A DNA stretch of 64,000 nucleotides from Arthrobacter sp. Soil762 (GTDB lineage Bacteria; Actinomycetota; Actinomycetes; Actinomycetales; Micrococcaceae): NCBI RefSeq assembly GCF_001428335.1, contig NZ_LMSG01000006.1, positions 297 to 64,296 of the forward strand. Direction: 5' to 3'. Positions 36,671-44,917 of this stretch are shown piece after piece (the stretch's first letter is position 1; every line of letters begins with the position of its first letter). The notes below the pieces were generated by a model. It saw only the letters and a program-made list of their open reading frames with translations. It was not told the origin of the DNA and did no database searches. The position numbers and the translations under genes are program-made.

Positions 36671-37057
36671 CTAGTTGACGGCGCCGGTGTACTTCTCGCC
36701 CGGGCCCTTGCCCGGGGCATCCGGGATGATGGACTCCTCGCGGAACGCGAGCTGCAGGGAACGCAGGCCATCGCGCAATGGGCCGGCGTGCTGGGATCCG
36801 ATTTCGGGGGCCGCTGAGGTCACCAGTCCGGCAAGGGCGGTGATGAGCTTGCGGGCCTCGTCCAGGTCCTTGAGTTCCTCCGCATTGTCCTCGGCGGCGA
36901 GGCCCAGCTTGACCGCGGCTGCGCTCATCAGGTGCACTGCGGCCGTGGTGATGACCTCGATGGCCGGCACCTCCGAGATATCGCGGATTTGCTGGGTCAC
37001 GTCAGCCTTGGCGGCCGGGGCCTCGAAAACGTGTGAATTACTGTCTGGGGTGCTCAT
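36671..37057 (-). CDS. DUF1844 protein
   Basis: A 128-residue small, mostly helical protein. ISEVPAIEVITTAAVHLMSAAAVKLGL is the DUF1844 signature region (here described by its ends), followed by LDEARKLITALAGLV. It is typically encoded divergently from infC in actinobacteria, as here. Function unknown. ATG 37057 is chosen because the frame upstream lacks coding character. Confidence 0.85.
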   Translation of the reverse strand: MSTPDSNSHVFEAPAAKADVTQQIRDISEVPAIEVITTAAVHLMSAAAVKLGLAAEDNAEELKDLDEARKLITALAGLVTSAAPEIGSQHAGPLRDGLRSLQLAFREESIIPDAPGKGPGEKYTGAVN

Positions 37058-37110
37058 ACTGGTAAGCTTGTCACAGACCGACTGGATGTCGTTATTTCGC
37101 TGTGGAAGGT

Positions 37111-37146
37111 CCCACCAACGCCTAGCTGCGTTAGGCGGGATTTTTT
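37111..37146 (+). terminator. Terminator-like hairpin with T-run upstream of infC (possible attenuator)
   Basis: CGCCTA and TAGGCG form a stem, extended by CCC and GGG across an internal bulge, and are followed by six T residues. No plus-strand gene lies upstream, so if transcription begins before it the hairpin would act as an attenuator in the infC leader. Confidence 0.45.
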
Positions 37147-37149
37147 CTG

Positions 37150-37155
37150 TAGAAT
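37150..37155 (+). promoter_or_regulatory. infC promoter -10 box
   Basis: TAGAAT directly after the T-run; would give a leader of about 240 bases before infC. The -35 region is poor. Confidence 0.4.
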
Positions 37156-37402
37156 GACATGCAGTTTGCAAGCGGAGTACTCTCCCACCCGCGTCAGCCG
37201 TTTTCCCGCCGGAAGCAATTCCTGAGGAAGCAAGGTTGCCGGGTACCGGTCGGACAGTTCTTTCAGGCGTTGAGCCTGGGGAAGTGCGCACTGCCTCTGC
37301 TGAGGACCGTGCATCCGATCATCGAGGCCTTCGATTGCTCCGGCAATTGGGGGCCTTCTCTATTTGCCGGTGGAATACCACATCAATCACAGGAGCTTTA
37401 AC
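37156..37402 (+). promoter_or_regulatory. Structured infC leader
   Basis: No gene seen. It contains several inverted segments, the clearest being GAGGCC ... GGGGGCC at about 37324-37355 with an inner TGC/GCA pair. Long leaders before infC-rpmI-rplT are autoregulated by L20 or IF3 in other bacteria; here only the arrangement is visible. Confidence 0.35.
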
Positions 37403-38506
37403 ATTAGCGAGCCAAGAATCAATGAGCGTATCCGCGTCCCCGAGGTGCGGTTGGTCGGTCCTGCAGGTGAACAGGTAGGAATCGTCCGTATTGACGATGC
37501 CCTGCGTTTGGCTGCCGAGTCCGATCTTGATCTCGTTGAAGTTGCACCGCAGGCCAAGCCTCCGGTGTGCAAGCTGATGGACTTCGGCAAGTACAAGTAC
37601 GAGGCCGCCGTCAAGGCACGTGAAGCACGGAAGAACCAGACCAACACGGTTCTGAAGGAAATCCGCTTCCGCCTCAAGATTGACACCCACGACTACGAGA
37701 CCAAGCGCGGCCATGCACTGCGCTTCCTCGGTGCCGGTGACAAGGTCAAGGCCATGATCCAGTTCCGTGGCCGTGAGCAGCAGCGTCCGGAAATGGGCAT
37801 CCGCCTGCTCCAGCGCTTCGCTGACGATGTCGCCGAAGTGGGCGTTGTGGAGTCCAGCCCCCGCATCGATGGCCGCAACATGGTCATGGTGGTGGGCCCG
37901 CTGAAGAACAAGGCCGAAGCAAAGGCTGAGGCACGCCGCGCATCGCAGCGTGCAGAGGCCAAGGCGCAGAACGAAGCGAAAGCTACGGGTGGCGGCCGCA
38001 TCGACGTCTCCGGCGACGACCAGGCACCGCTCACGCAGTCGCTGGCTGACCTTCTTCCGGAAGGTTTCGCCATCACCACGGAGCCGGAAACCGAAGCTCC
38101 GGCACAGTCTGAAGCACCTGAGGCGCCTGCTGAAGCCGCTCCGGAAGCCGAAGCCCCTGTCAAGGAAGCGCCGGCGAAGGAAGCTCCCGTCAAGGAAGCC
38201 GCCGCGAAGGAAGCTCCTGCAAAGGAAACCGCCGCCAAGGCAGCACCCGTGAAGGAAGCCGCCGTCCAGGAGGCGCCCAAGCAGGCTGCCCCGAGGGCCG
38301 CTGCTCCCAAGCGTGAGGCTCCCAAGGCAGCCCCGGCACCTGTCAAGGCTCCTGTCGCTGCCAAGCCCGCCGAAGTTGCGGCTCCGGCAGTTCCGAGGCC
38401 GCCGGTGCCGATGCCTAAGCCGATCGCGCGGCCGGCAGCGCCGAAGCCTGCTGCAAGGCCTGCCCCCAAGGCAGCTCCGAAGCCGGCTGGCAAGAAGACT
38501 ACCTAG
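37403..38506 (+). CDS. infC: Translation initiation factor IF-3, with AUU start and long Ala/Pro/Lys tail
   Basis: The IF3 core starts at [18 protein letters not shown] and contains [20 protein letters not shown]. The only start with a good ribosome binding site is ATT at 37403, preceded by AGGAGC seven bases away. AUU is the classical infC start that lets IF3 repress its own translation. GTG 37370 is in frame but would put the binding site inside the gene. The protein has 367 residues; about 175 C-terminal residues form a low-complexity tail with repeated [12 protein letters not shown] units, probably disordered. rpmI and rplT follow. Confidence 0.9.
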   Translation: MSEPRINERIRVPEVRLVGPAGEQVGIVRIDDALRLAAESDLDLVEVAPQAKPPVCKLMDFGKYKYEAAVKAREARKNQTNTVLKEIRFRLKIDTHDYETKRGHALRFLGAGDKVKAMIQFRGREQQRPEMGIRLLQRFADDVAEVGVVESSPRIDGRNMVMVVGPLKNKAEAKAEARRASQRAEAKAQNEAKATGGGRIDVSGDDQAPLTQSLADLLPEGFAITTEPETEAPAQSEAPEAPAEAAPEAEAPVKEAPAKEAPVKEAAAKEAPAKETAAKAAPVKEAAVQEAPKQAAPRAAAPKREAPKAAPAPVKAPVAAKPAEVAAPAVPRPPVPMPKPIARPAAPKPAARPAPKAAPKPAGKKTT

Positions 38507-38622
38507 TTCAAAGCTGCGGGAGGTTATCCTCCTGCAGTACGCAACCAGTATGCCGCCTGCAGGGGCGGCTGCTCGAACGAACTGCAGACCATGTCTGTGG
38601 ACACGTAAGGAGATCGGTTCCC

Positions 38623-38817
38623 ATGCCGAAGATGAAGACCCACAGTGGTGCTAAGAAGCGCTTCAAGCTGACCGGCAGCGGCAAGCTGCGCCGCCAGCAG
38701 GCCAACCGCCGCCACTACCTTGAGCACAAGTCCTCCAGGCTGACTCGTCGCCTCGCTGGCGACAAGATTGTCTTCAAGGGTGACGCTAAGGTCATCCGGA
38801 AGATGCTCGGCATCTAA
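38623..38817 (+). CDS. rpmI: Ribosomal protein bL35
   Basis: A 64-residue basic protein beginning [14 protein letters not shown], typical of L35. AAGGAGATC lies before the ATG. Middle gene of the infC-rpmI-rplT operon. Confidence 0.97.
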   Translation: MPKMKTHSGAKKRFKLTGSGKLRRQQANRRHYLEHKSSRLTRRLAGDKIVFKGDAKVIRKMLGI

Positions 38818-38936
38818 GTTCCAAGTTCTCTGACTGATGCCACCTGGCAGCAGTCAACTACCAAAAAGGCTTCTCAGGCCAGCCGGTTGTTCCGGCAGTA
38901 GATGCTTGGGATCAGAATTTTCGAAGGAGTACGCAC

Positions 38937-39392
38937 GTGGCACGTGTGAAGAGGGCGGTCAACGCCCACAAGAAGCGCCGGGTTATCCTTGAACGCGCAA
39001 AGGGCTACCGTGGACAGCGTTCACGCCTGTACCGCAAGGCCAAAGAGCAGCTGCTGCACTCGTTTGTGTACAGCTACGGCGACCGCAAGAAGAAGAAGGG
39101 CGACTTCCGCCGCCTGTGGATCCAGCGCATCAATGCTGCATCCCGCGCCAACGGCCTGACTTACAACCGTCTGATCCAGGGCCTGAAGGCCGCTGAGGTT
39201 GAGGTTGACCGCCGTATGCTTGCTGAGCTGGCCGTTTCGGATGCGAACGCATTCGCCGCGCTGGTGAAGATCGCCAAGGATTCCCTGCCTGCCGACACGT
39301 CCGCTCCGGCCGTCGAAGCCGCAGCCCCCAAGGCTGCCAAGGCACCCAAGGCCAAGGCTGCAAAGCCTGCCGCTGACGTGGCTGCCAAGTAG
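38937..39392 (+). CDS. rplT: Ribosomal protein bL20
   Basis: A 151-residue L20 with the canonical start [14 protein letters not shown] and [18 protein letters not shown]. About 30 extra C-terminal residues are Ala/Lys/Pro-rich, echoing the IF3 tail. GTG start after GAAGGAG. Confidence 0.96.
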   Translation: MARVKRAVNAHKKRRVILERAKGYRGQRSRLYRKAKEQLLHSFVYSYGDRKKKKGDFRRLWIQRINAASRANGLTYNRLIQGLKAAEVEVDRRMLAELAVSDANAFAALVKIAKDSLPADTSAPAVEAAAPKAAKAPKAKAAKPAADVAAK

Positions 39393-39400
39393 CACCCACG

Positions 39401-39429
39401 CCAGTTCGAGGACTGGTGGCTGAAGCCAC
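39401..39429 (+). terminator. Two adjacent hairpins after rplT
   Basis: CCAGT/ACTGG at 39401-39416 and GTGGC-TGAA-GCCAC at 39416-39429, sharing one base. No T-run. The second ends exactly where the next leaderless -10 begins. Confidence 0.45.
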
Positions 39430-39435
39430 TAAGGT
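39430..39435 (+). promoter_or_regulatory. -10 box of leaderless promoter for the SPOUT methyltransferase
   Basis: TAAGGT ends six bases before the ATG at 39442. Confidence 0.5.
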
Positions 39436-39441
39436 TCTTAT

Positions 39442-40335
39442 ATGAACGAAACCGGGCGCCCGCAAGACTTTCCACTGTCCAACCCCCGAGCTGATCGGGT
39501 GAGGAAGGTGGCACAGCTTGCCGGGCGCCCGGCCCGTTCAAAGCGCAGCGAGTTCCTGGCGGAGGGTCCCCAAGCTGTCCGTGAGGCCCTCACCCTGCAC
39601 CAGAAAAGGATTGCAGCGGGCGAGCCCGGCGTCGTCTATGAGGTGTACGCGAGCGAGGCCTGCCTCGACCGGCACCCGGACCTGGAGGCTCTCGCGGAGG
39701 GCATTGACGCATACCTCACTACCGACGAAGTGCTGGCCGCGATGGCGGACACGGTTACCCCGCAGGGCATTCTCGCGGTCTGCGGTTTCCTGGACGTGAG
39801 CCTCGAGCAGGTCCTCGACGCTGGCCCTCGGCTGCTTGCAGTGCTGTGTCAGGTCCGGGACCCCGGCAACGCCGGCACTGTACTCCGGGCTGCTGACGCG
39901 GCCGGGGCGGACGCCGTCATCCTGACCTCGTCCAGCGTTGACATCTATAACCCCAAGGCGGTCCGTTCCACCGCCGGTTCCCTGTTCCATCTGCCCGTGG
40001 TCCTGGGCGCCGATATCGCGGATGTGGCAGCCGCCTGCCGTGCGCGGGGGATTGGCATACTGGCCGCCGACGGTGACGGTGACGTCAACCTGGATACGCT
40101 CCAGGACGAAAACGCCGCACGCCGGATCGCTGGCCCCGGCGTCGAATCGCTGTTCGCCCTGGAGGGTCCCACAGCGTGGCTGTTCGGAAATGAAGCGCAG
40201 GGGCTCGCCGAAGATGAACTGGCCTTGGCCGATCACCGGGTGGCTGTGCCTGTTTACGGCGCAGCGGAAAGCTTGAACCTCGGCACGGCGGCAACGGTGT
40301 GCCTCTACGCGAGTGCCAGATCCCAGAAGGCGTGA
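39442..40335 (+). CDS. TrmH/SpoU-family RNA 2'-O-methyltransferase (TsnR-like)
   Basis: A 297-residue SPOUT-fold enzyme that methylates rRNA or tRNA ribose. Motif 1 is QVRDPGNAGTVLRAADAAG, motif 2 LFGNEAQGL, motif 3 SLNLGTAATVCLY. An N-terminal substrate-binding domain precedes. The usual neighbour downstream in actinobacteria is pheS; here about 7 kb of other genes intervene. Confidence 0.92.
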   Translation: MNETGRPQDFPLSNPRADRVRKVAQLAGRPARSKRSEFLAEGPQAVREALTLHQKRIAAGEPGVVYEVYASEACLDRHPDLEALAEGIDAYLTTDEVLAAMADTVTPQGILAVCGFLDVSLEQVLDAGPRLLAVLCQVRDPGNAGTVLRAADAAGADAVILTSSSVDIYNPKAVRSTAGSLFHLPVVLGADIADVAAACRARGIGILAADGDGDVNLDTLQDENAARRIAGPGVESLFALEGPTAWLFGNEAQGLAEDELALADHRVAVPVYGAAESLNLGTAATVCLYASARSQKA

Positions 40336-40357
40336 CTGAATACGTGCCTTAAAAGGC

Positions 40358-40384
40358 AGGGCCCCGGAAGTTCGCCGGGGCCCT
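40358..40384. terminator. Bidirectional terminator after the SPOUT methyltransferase
   Basis: GGGCCCCGG and CCGGGGCCC flank a seven-base loop, extended by one A-T pair, between convergent genes. Confidence 0.75.
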
Positions 40385-40415
40385 TGCTGTATGAATCAGA
40401 TGAGGTAGGGGTTAA

Positions 40416-40691
40416 TCAGGGCGCCCGTGTGCTCTTGCTGCGTCCTGTGATGGCGCCGTAGACGCCGGCAACGACCAGGCCGCCTACGATGGCCAGGATC
40501 CAGGTACCCAGATCAAAGAAGGCAAGGTCACCCTTGCCGAACAGGAGGCTGCCAATCCAGCCGCCTACAATCGCGCCGACAACGCCGAGCACGAGACTCG
40601 TCACCCAGCCGCCGCCGACTTTGCCCGGCATAACGGCTTTGACGATGGCCCCTACGATGAGGCCGAGAATAATCCAAGCAAGAAAACCCAT
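40416..40691 (-). CDS. GlsB/YeaQ/YmgE-family (transglycosylase-associated) membrane protein
   Basis: A 91-residue protein with three hydrophobic helices and the family pattern GFLAWIILGLIVGAIVKAV, VVGAIVGGWIGSLLF and the C-terminal AIVGGLVVAGVYGAITGR. Members are small stress-induced inner-membrane proteins of unknown mechanism. A GGAGGA site precedes the ATG. First gene of the 40.4-47.3 kb accessory block. Confidence 0.9.
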   Translation of the reverse strand: MGFLAWIILGLIVGAIVKAVMPGKVGGGWVTSLVLGVVGAIVGGWIGSLLFGKGDLAFFDLGTWILAIVGGLVVAGVYGAITGRSKSTRAP

Positions 40692-40891
40692 GTCTCCTCC
40701 TTCATATTCGTCGGGATTAATCGTCCCGATTAGTGTTCAAGCTAACATATGGCCCCTCTAATGTCAGCAGGCTTAGTGCATGTCAGAGGTGCGTCTTCTG
40801 CGCCCGAAAAGGTACGGTATTCGTGGGCGGAGCCGACTTCGGCGCCGCGAATCCCTGCTTGTTCTTGAACCTGTGAAGAGGAGAAGCCTCC

Positions 40892-41896
40892 GTGGCTGCA
40901 AATGGCGGTACCAAGGCGATCGTCGCGGCCCTAGCCGCAAACCTGACCATCGCCGTCCTGAAATTCGTGGCCTTTTTTCTGACGGCTTCCTCGTCGATGC
41001 TGGCCGAAGCCATCCACTCGATTGCCGACTCCGGCAATCAGCTGCTGCTCCTGATCGGCGGCAAGCGCGCCAGGAAGGCAGCCAGCCCGGAGCACCCGTT
41101 CGGGTATGGCCGTGAACGTTACATTTACGCCTTTATCGTCTCGATCGTGCTCTTCAGCGTGGGCGGGCTTTTTGCACTGTTCGAAGCGTGGGAGAAGCTG
41201 CAGCACCCGCACGCCATCGAAGGGGACTTCTGGTGGGTTCCTTTGGCGGTGCTGATCGGCGCCATTGTTGCTGAGTCTTTCTCGTTCCGGACGGCCATCA
41301 TCGAATCCAACCACGTCCGCGGCAAGCAGGGCTGGGTGAGCTTTGTGCGCACGGCCAAGCAGCCGGAGCTGCCGGTCATCCTGCTGGAAGACCTCGGGGC
41401 GCTTCTTGGCCTTGTGTTCGCGCTCGTGGGTGTGAGCATGACCCTCGTCACCGGCAACGGGATCTGGGACGCCGCGGGTACCGGCATGATCGGCCTGCTG
41501 CTCGTGGCCATCGCTGTGGTGCTGGCTGTCGAAACCAAGTCGCTGCTGCTGGGCGAGTCCGCCACCCGGGATGACGTGGCCCGCATCAGCGAGGCCATCG
41601 AGGCCGGCGGAACCAACCGCATCATCCACCTCAAGACCCTTCACCTCGGACCGGAGGAGCTGCTCGTAGCCGCCAAGATTTCCGTGGGTGCCGCAGAAAC
41701 CGGCCGGGACATCGCCGCCGCGATTGATGGTGCCGAGTCCCGAATCCGCACGGCCGTTCCGATGGCCCGGGTGATCTACCTCGAACCGGATCTGCACCGC
41801 GAGGACAGTCGCACGGACGAAGTCTCAGGCGCCGGTCAGGTTCCCAATGCCGGCCAGATAGCCGCGGAGGCCGGGGCTCAGGACCCGCAGGCCTGA
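40892..41896 (+). CDS. Cation diffusion facilitator family transporter
   Basis: A 334-residue CDF exporter. Helix two carries EAIHSIADSGNQ, the His/Asp metal site of the family (HSxxD), followed by RAxxxPEHPFGYGRERY. A C-terminal cytoplasmic domain starts near RISEAIEAGG and ends with an acidic tail. Zinc, manganese or iron is the likely ion; the sequence resembles the SLC30A9-like branch. GTG start after GAGGAG. Confidence 0.9.
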   Translation: MAANGGTKAIVAALAANLTIAVLKFVAFFLTASSSMLAEAIHSIADSGNQLLLLIGGKRARKAASPEHPFGYGRERYIYAFIVSIVLFSVGGLFALFEAWEKLQHPHAIEGDFWWVPLAVLIGAIVAESFSFRTAIIESNHVRGKQGWVSFVRTAKQPELPVILLEDLGALLGLVFALVGVSMTLVTGNGIWDAAGTGMIGLLLVAIAVVLAVETKSLLLGESATRDDVARISEAIEAGGTNRIIHLKTLHLGPEELLVAAKISVGAAETGRDIAAAIDGAESRIRTAVPMARVIYLEPDLHREDSRTDEVSGAGQVPNAGQIAAEAGAQDPQA

Positions 41897-41956
41897 CGTT
41901 CCTTCCTCAGCGCACCAAATGCTTTGGTGAAGCCGCTGGCTGCCCGTTCCCCAGGA

Positions 41957-43165
41957 TCAGGTGGCCAGCGGCTTCTGGCGTTCCAGGATCCCGCTGGTCA
42001 CGGCGATGCCAAAGCCCAGGACAGCCAACACGGCCCCCACGAGCGCGGGAGCCACGAAGCCCCAGCCCCAGGCGATCACCAGGCCGCCCAGGAAGGCGCC
42101 CAAGGCGTTGGCAACGTTGAGCGCGGCGTGGTTGAGCGAAGAAGCGAGGGAGGGGGCGTCCGGCGAGGCATCCAACAGGCGGGTCTGGAGGGCCGGGATC
42201 AGCATGGAGCCGGACGCCCCCACCACAAAGACCATCACGAGGGCTGACCAGGGCCAGTGCACAGCCACCGCGTAAACCACCAGGGCGACGCCGATACCGG
42301 GCAGGACCCAGTACAGCGTGCCCATCACTGACTTGTCGGCAAGCCTGCCGCCGACGACTGTTCCGGCCACCATGCCCAGTCCGTAGAGAGCCACCACAAT
42401 AGGCAACAGCGATCCCGGAATCCCGGCCACCAGGGTCATTGTGTGCGCAATGTAGGTGTAGGTCGCGAAGAATCCACCAAAACCCACGATGCCGATCAGG
42501 ATGGCCAGCCACACCTGGAGCCGCTTGAGCGCACCGAGTTCGCGGCGGATGCTCGCGTCAGGATGGGGGGCCTGGTATGGGACATAGCGCCACAGCAGCA
42601 CCAGTGTCAGCAAGCCAATGCCTCCTACGAGGAGGAACAGCAGCCGCCAGCCGAAGGTCTGGCCCACCCAGGTGGCCGCGGGCACGCCGATAACGTTCGA
42701 AACGGAGAGGCCCGCCATCACCATGGAGATGGCCCAACCCCGACGCGTGGGGGAAACCAGGGAGGCGGCGATCACGGCCGCGACCCCGAAGAATGCACCG
42801 TGCGGCAGCCCGGCCGCGAACCGGGAAACCAGCATGCTCCCGTAATCGGGAGCAACATAGGACGTCAGGTTGGCCAGCGTGAAGAACAGCATGAGGCCCA
42901 GTGCGAGGTATTTGCGTGGCAGTTTGGCACCGACTGCGGCGAGCAGCGGCGCGCCCACCACAACTCCGAGCGCGTAGGCGGAAATGAGGTGTCCGGCCTC
43001 CGGGGTGCTGATTCCGAGTCCTTGTTCCACCTCTTTCAGCAGGCCCATCATGGTGAACTCCGTGACACCGATTCCGACGCCGCCCATTGCCAGTGCAAAA
43101 ATCGCTGCGCCAACGTGTGGAGACTTCGTCTTGGATGCGGTGGAGGTTTGGACGACGCTGCTCAT
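41957..43165 (-). CDS. MFS efflux transporter (AraJ/chloramphenicol-type DHA1)
   Basis: A 402-residue protein with twelve helices. Helix one region GVGIGVTEFTMMGLL, SAYALGVVVGAPLLAAVGAK and AAGLPHGAFFGVA are typical of sugar or drug efflux proteins of the AraJ/CmlA type. ATG 43165 is chosen because the frame upstream crosses the divergent MutT gene. The substrate is unknown. Confidence 0.88.
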   Translation of the reverse strand: MSSVVQTSTASKTKSPHVGAAIFALAMGGVGIGVTEFTMMGLLKEVEQGLGISTPEAGHLISAYALGVVVGAPLLAAVGAKLPRKYLALGLMLFFTLANLTSYVAPDYGSMLVSRFAAGLPHGAFFGVAAVIAASLVSPTRRGWAISMVMAGLSVSNVIGVPAATWVGQTFGWRLLFLLVGGIGLLTLVLLWRYVPYQAPHPDASIRRELGALKRLQVWLAILIGIVGFGGFFATYTYIAHTMTLVAGIPGSLLPIVVALYGLGMVAGTVVGGRLADKSVMGTLYWVLPGIGVALVVYAVAVHWPWSALVMVFVVGASGSMLIPALQTRLLDASPDAPSLASSLNHAALNVANALGAFLGGLVIAWGWGFVAPALVGAVLAVLGFGIAVTSGILERQKPLAT

Positions 43166-43220
43166 GGGCCTGCTTTTCAAAGGGGATGCTGGGGGAGGGT
43201 CCGCAAACCATTCTCCCTCA

Positions 43221-43226
43221 TAGACT
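43221..43226 (+). promoter_or_regulatory. -10 box of leaderless mutT promoter
   Basis: TAGACT ends six bases before the GTG at 43233. Confidence 0.5.
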
Positions 43227-43232
43227 GGGGCG

Positions 43233-43685
43233 GTGAGTGGACTGATACAGGTAGTTGGCGGAGCAATAGTGGACTCGTTGGCGAACCCTGCCCGCATGCT
43301 GGTGGCCAGGCGGACTGCTCCCGAGCAGTTCGCTGGGCTCTGGGAATTTCCCGGCGGGAAAGTGGACGCCGGTGAGGAATGCGAGGCCGCGTTGCACCGG
43401 GAACTCAGGGAAGAACTGGGCGTAGAGGTCCGTCTGGGGCCGGAACTCCCCGCCGGGACGGCAGCTGGTTGGCGGCTGAATGAGCGGGCCAGCATGCGGG
43501 TCTGGTTCGCGGAGATTTCCGACGGCGATCCCCAGCCGCTCGAAGACCATGACCAGCTGAGATGGATCAGCACCACGAATCGTGATGAAGCTCTCAGTCT
43601 TCCGTGGATTCCCGCCGACTTCCCGATTGTCCGAGCACTTCTTGAATCACTGGGCACGCCCGTGGGCTCAATCGTTCCCCGCTGA
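43233..43685 (+). CDS. NUDIX hydrolase, MutT-like
   Basis: A 150-residue protein with the full Nudix box GGKVDAGEE...REELGVE (G-x5-E-x7-REU-x-EE-x-GU). [20 protein letters not shown] is typical of MutT 8-oxo-dGTP pyrophosphatases that clean the nucleotide pool. The C-terminal DHDQLRWIS is also MutT-like. GTG start at a leaderless promoter. Confidence 0.9.
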   Translation: MSGLIQVVGGAIVDSLANPARMLVARRTAPEQFAGLWEFPGGKVDAGEECEAALHRELREELGVEVRLGPELPAGTAAGWRLNERASMRVWFAEISDGDPQPLEDHDQLRWISTTNRDEALSLPWIPADFPIVRALLESLGTPVGSIVPR

Positions 43686-43701
43686 ATTTTAGGACGCCCC
43701 G

Positions 43702-43725
43702 ACGTCCCGAAACGGGTTCGGGCGT
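43702..43725 (+). terminator. Hairpin after mutT
   Basis: CCCGAA/TTCGGG stem with ACG/CGT extension across one bulged base and a five-base loop. No T-run. Lies between mutT and the metN remnant. Confidence 0.45.
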
Positions 43726-43741
43726 TGGACGATGTCTCCAC

Positions 43742-44059
43742 TTCAACCTGCTCAGTAGCCGCACAGTTCAGGCGAACGTGGAGCTGTCACTGGAAATCAC
43801 AGGTGCCAGCTGCGGGCAACGCCGTTCGCGTGCGCTGGAAATCCTGGAGCTTGTAGGCCTTCACGGAAAGGCCTCCGCCTATCCCTCGCAGCTGTCCGGC
43901 GGCCAGAAGCAGCGCGTGGGCATCGCCCGCGCACTGGCGTCCAGCTTCTGCGACTCCGCCGCGGTGATGAGCCAGGGACGAATCCTGGAGCACACCGCTG
44001 GCCACGGCACCCCGTATTCCCTTAGTGACGCATCCCCAAATCACCCCGCACCATCCTGA
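43742..44059 (+). pseudogene. metN: metN remnant: methionine ABC transporter ATPase with missing N-terminus and internal deletion
   Basis: The frame opens with [15 protein letters not shown] and continues to [17 protein letters not shown], the ABC signature region of MetN. The following about 50 residues, including Walker B, are missing: ALAS jumps to [16 protein letters not shown], which is normally downstream of the switch region. Walker A and the first 80 or so residues are also absent, and the C-terminal ACT-like domain is lost. The protein cannot be a working ATPase. The stop touches a tandem duplication and the metQ remnant; no metI permease is present. Confidence 0.85.
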
Positions 44060-44124
44060 AAGAGATCCCCATGATCCGAACACATGTCCTCAAAGAGATC
44101 CCCATGATCCGAACACATGTCCTC
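44059..44124. repeat. Exact 33-base tandem duplication at the metQ start
   Basis: Units 44059-44091 and 44092-44124 are identical. Each contains a potential start ATG, so the metQ N-terminus reads MIRTHVLKEIP and again MIRTHVLK. The length is a multiple of three and keeps the frame. It suggests recent slippage or recombination at the deletion scar between metN and metQ. Confidence 0.95.
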
Positions 44125-44917
44125 AAAGCAGCAGCCGCCGGTATCGCAGCCATCCTGGCGCTGTCCGCCTGCGGTTCCAGCAGGTCCTCAGATGCGTCCA
44201 GCACCATCAAGGTGGGCGCCCTCGCCGTTCCCGCCGGGGACATGGTCAAGCACGTCCAGCGCGAGCTTGCAGCGGCGGAAGGCCTGACGGTCGAGTACAA
44301 GGAGTTCAGCGACTACAACACGCCGAACCCCGCCGTCAGCGACGGTGACATTGATGCCAACCTCTTCCGGAACACCACGTTCCTGGAGACCTACAACAAA
44401 GCCTCCGGCAAAACCTGGTCAGCGTCGGCAAGGTCTACCTGCCGCCGATGGCCCTGTACTCGAACGACATCGCCGAGTTCCAGGACCTGCCCGACGGCGC
44501 CAGCATCGCCATCCCGAACGATCCCACCAACGAGTCCCGGGCCCTCAAACTGCTTGCCTCCAAGGGCCTGATCGAGGTGACCGAGACCCCATTACGCTCA
44601 AGGACGTCACGGCCAATCCGAAGAACATCCAGTTGACCGAGATTGAGAACGCCAGCGTCCCGCAGGCCCTCAACGACAAGGACGCCGCCATTGTGACCCT
44701 GGCGTTCGCACTGCCTGCCGGATTGAGCGCGGACAAGCAGCTGCTGGTGGAAGGCAAGGACAGCGCCTGCTACAACGTGCTGGCAGTCACAGCCGAGATG
44801 AAGGACGATCCCCGGGTCCAGAAGCTCTGCAAGATCCTGACCTCGCAGGACATGAAGTACTTCCTGCAGGAGAAGTACAAGGGCCTGGTCATTCCGGCCA
44901 GCTGGAATCCGTCCTAG
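44071..44917 (+). pseudogene. metQ: metQ remnant: methionine-binding NLPA lipoprotein with two frameshifts
   Basis: A signal peptide with lipobox LSACGSS and the MetQ start TIKVGALAVPAGDMV continue to YNKASGK in one frame. The reading then shifts by minus one at an A-run (44410-44413), continues as LVSVGKVYLPPMALYSND to VTETP, and shifts again at a C-run (44587-44590) to TLKDVTANPKNIQLTEIENA and the normal C-terminus NPS. One missing A and one missing C would restore a complete protein of about 280 residues. Both sites are homopolymers, so sequencing error is possible, but metN is broken independently. The stop overlaps the convergent radical SAM gene. Confidence 0.85.

Noticed and set aside
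41957..43741. 594-codon version of the MFS exporter
   Set aside because: The N-terminal 190 codons are antisense to mutT; membrane helices begin right after ATG 43165.
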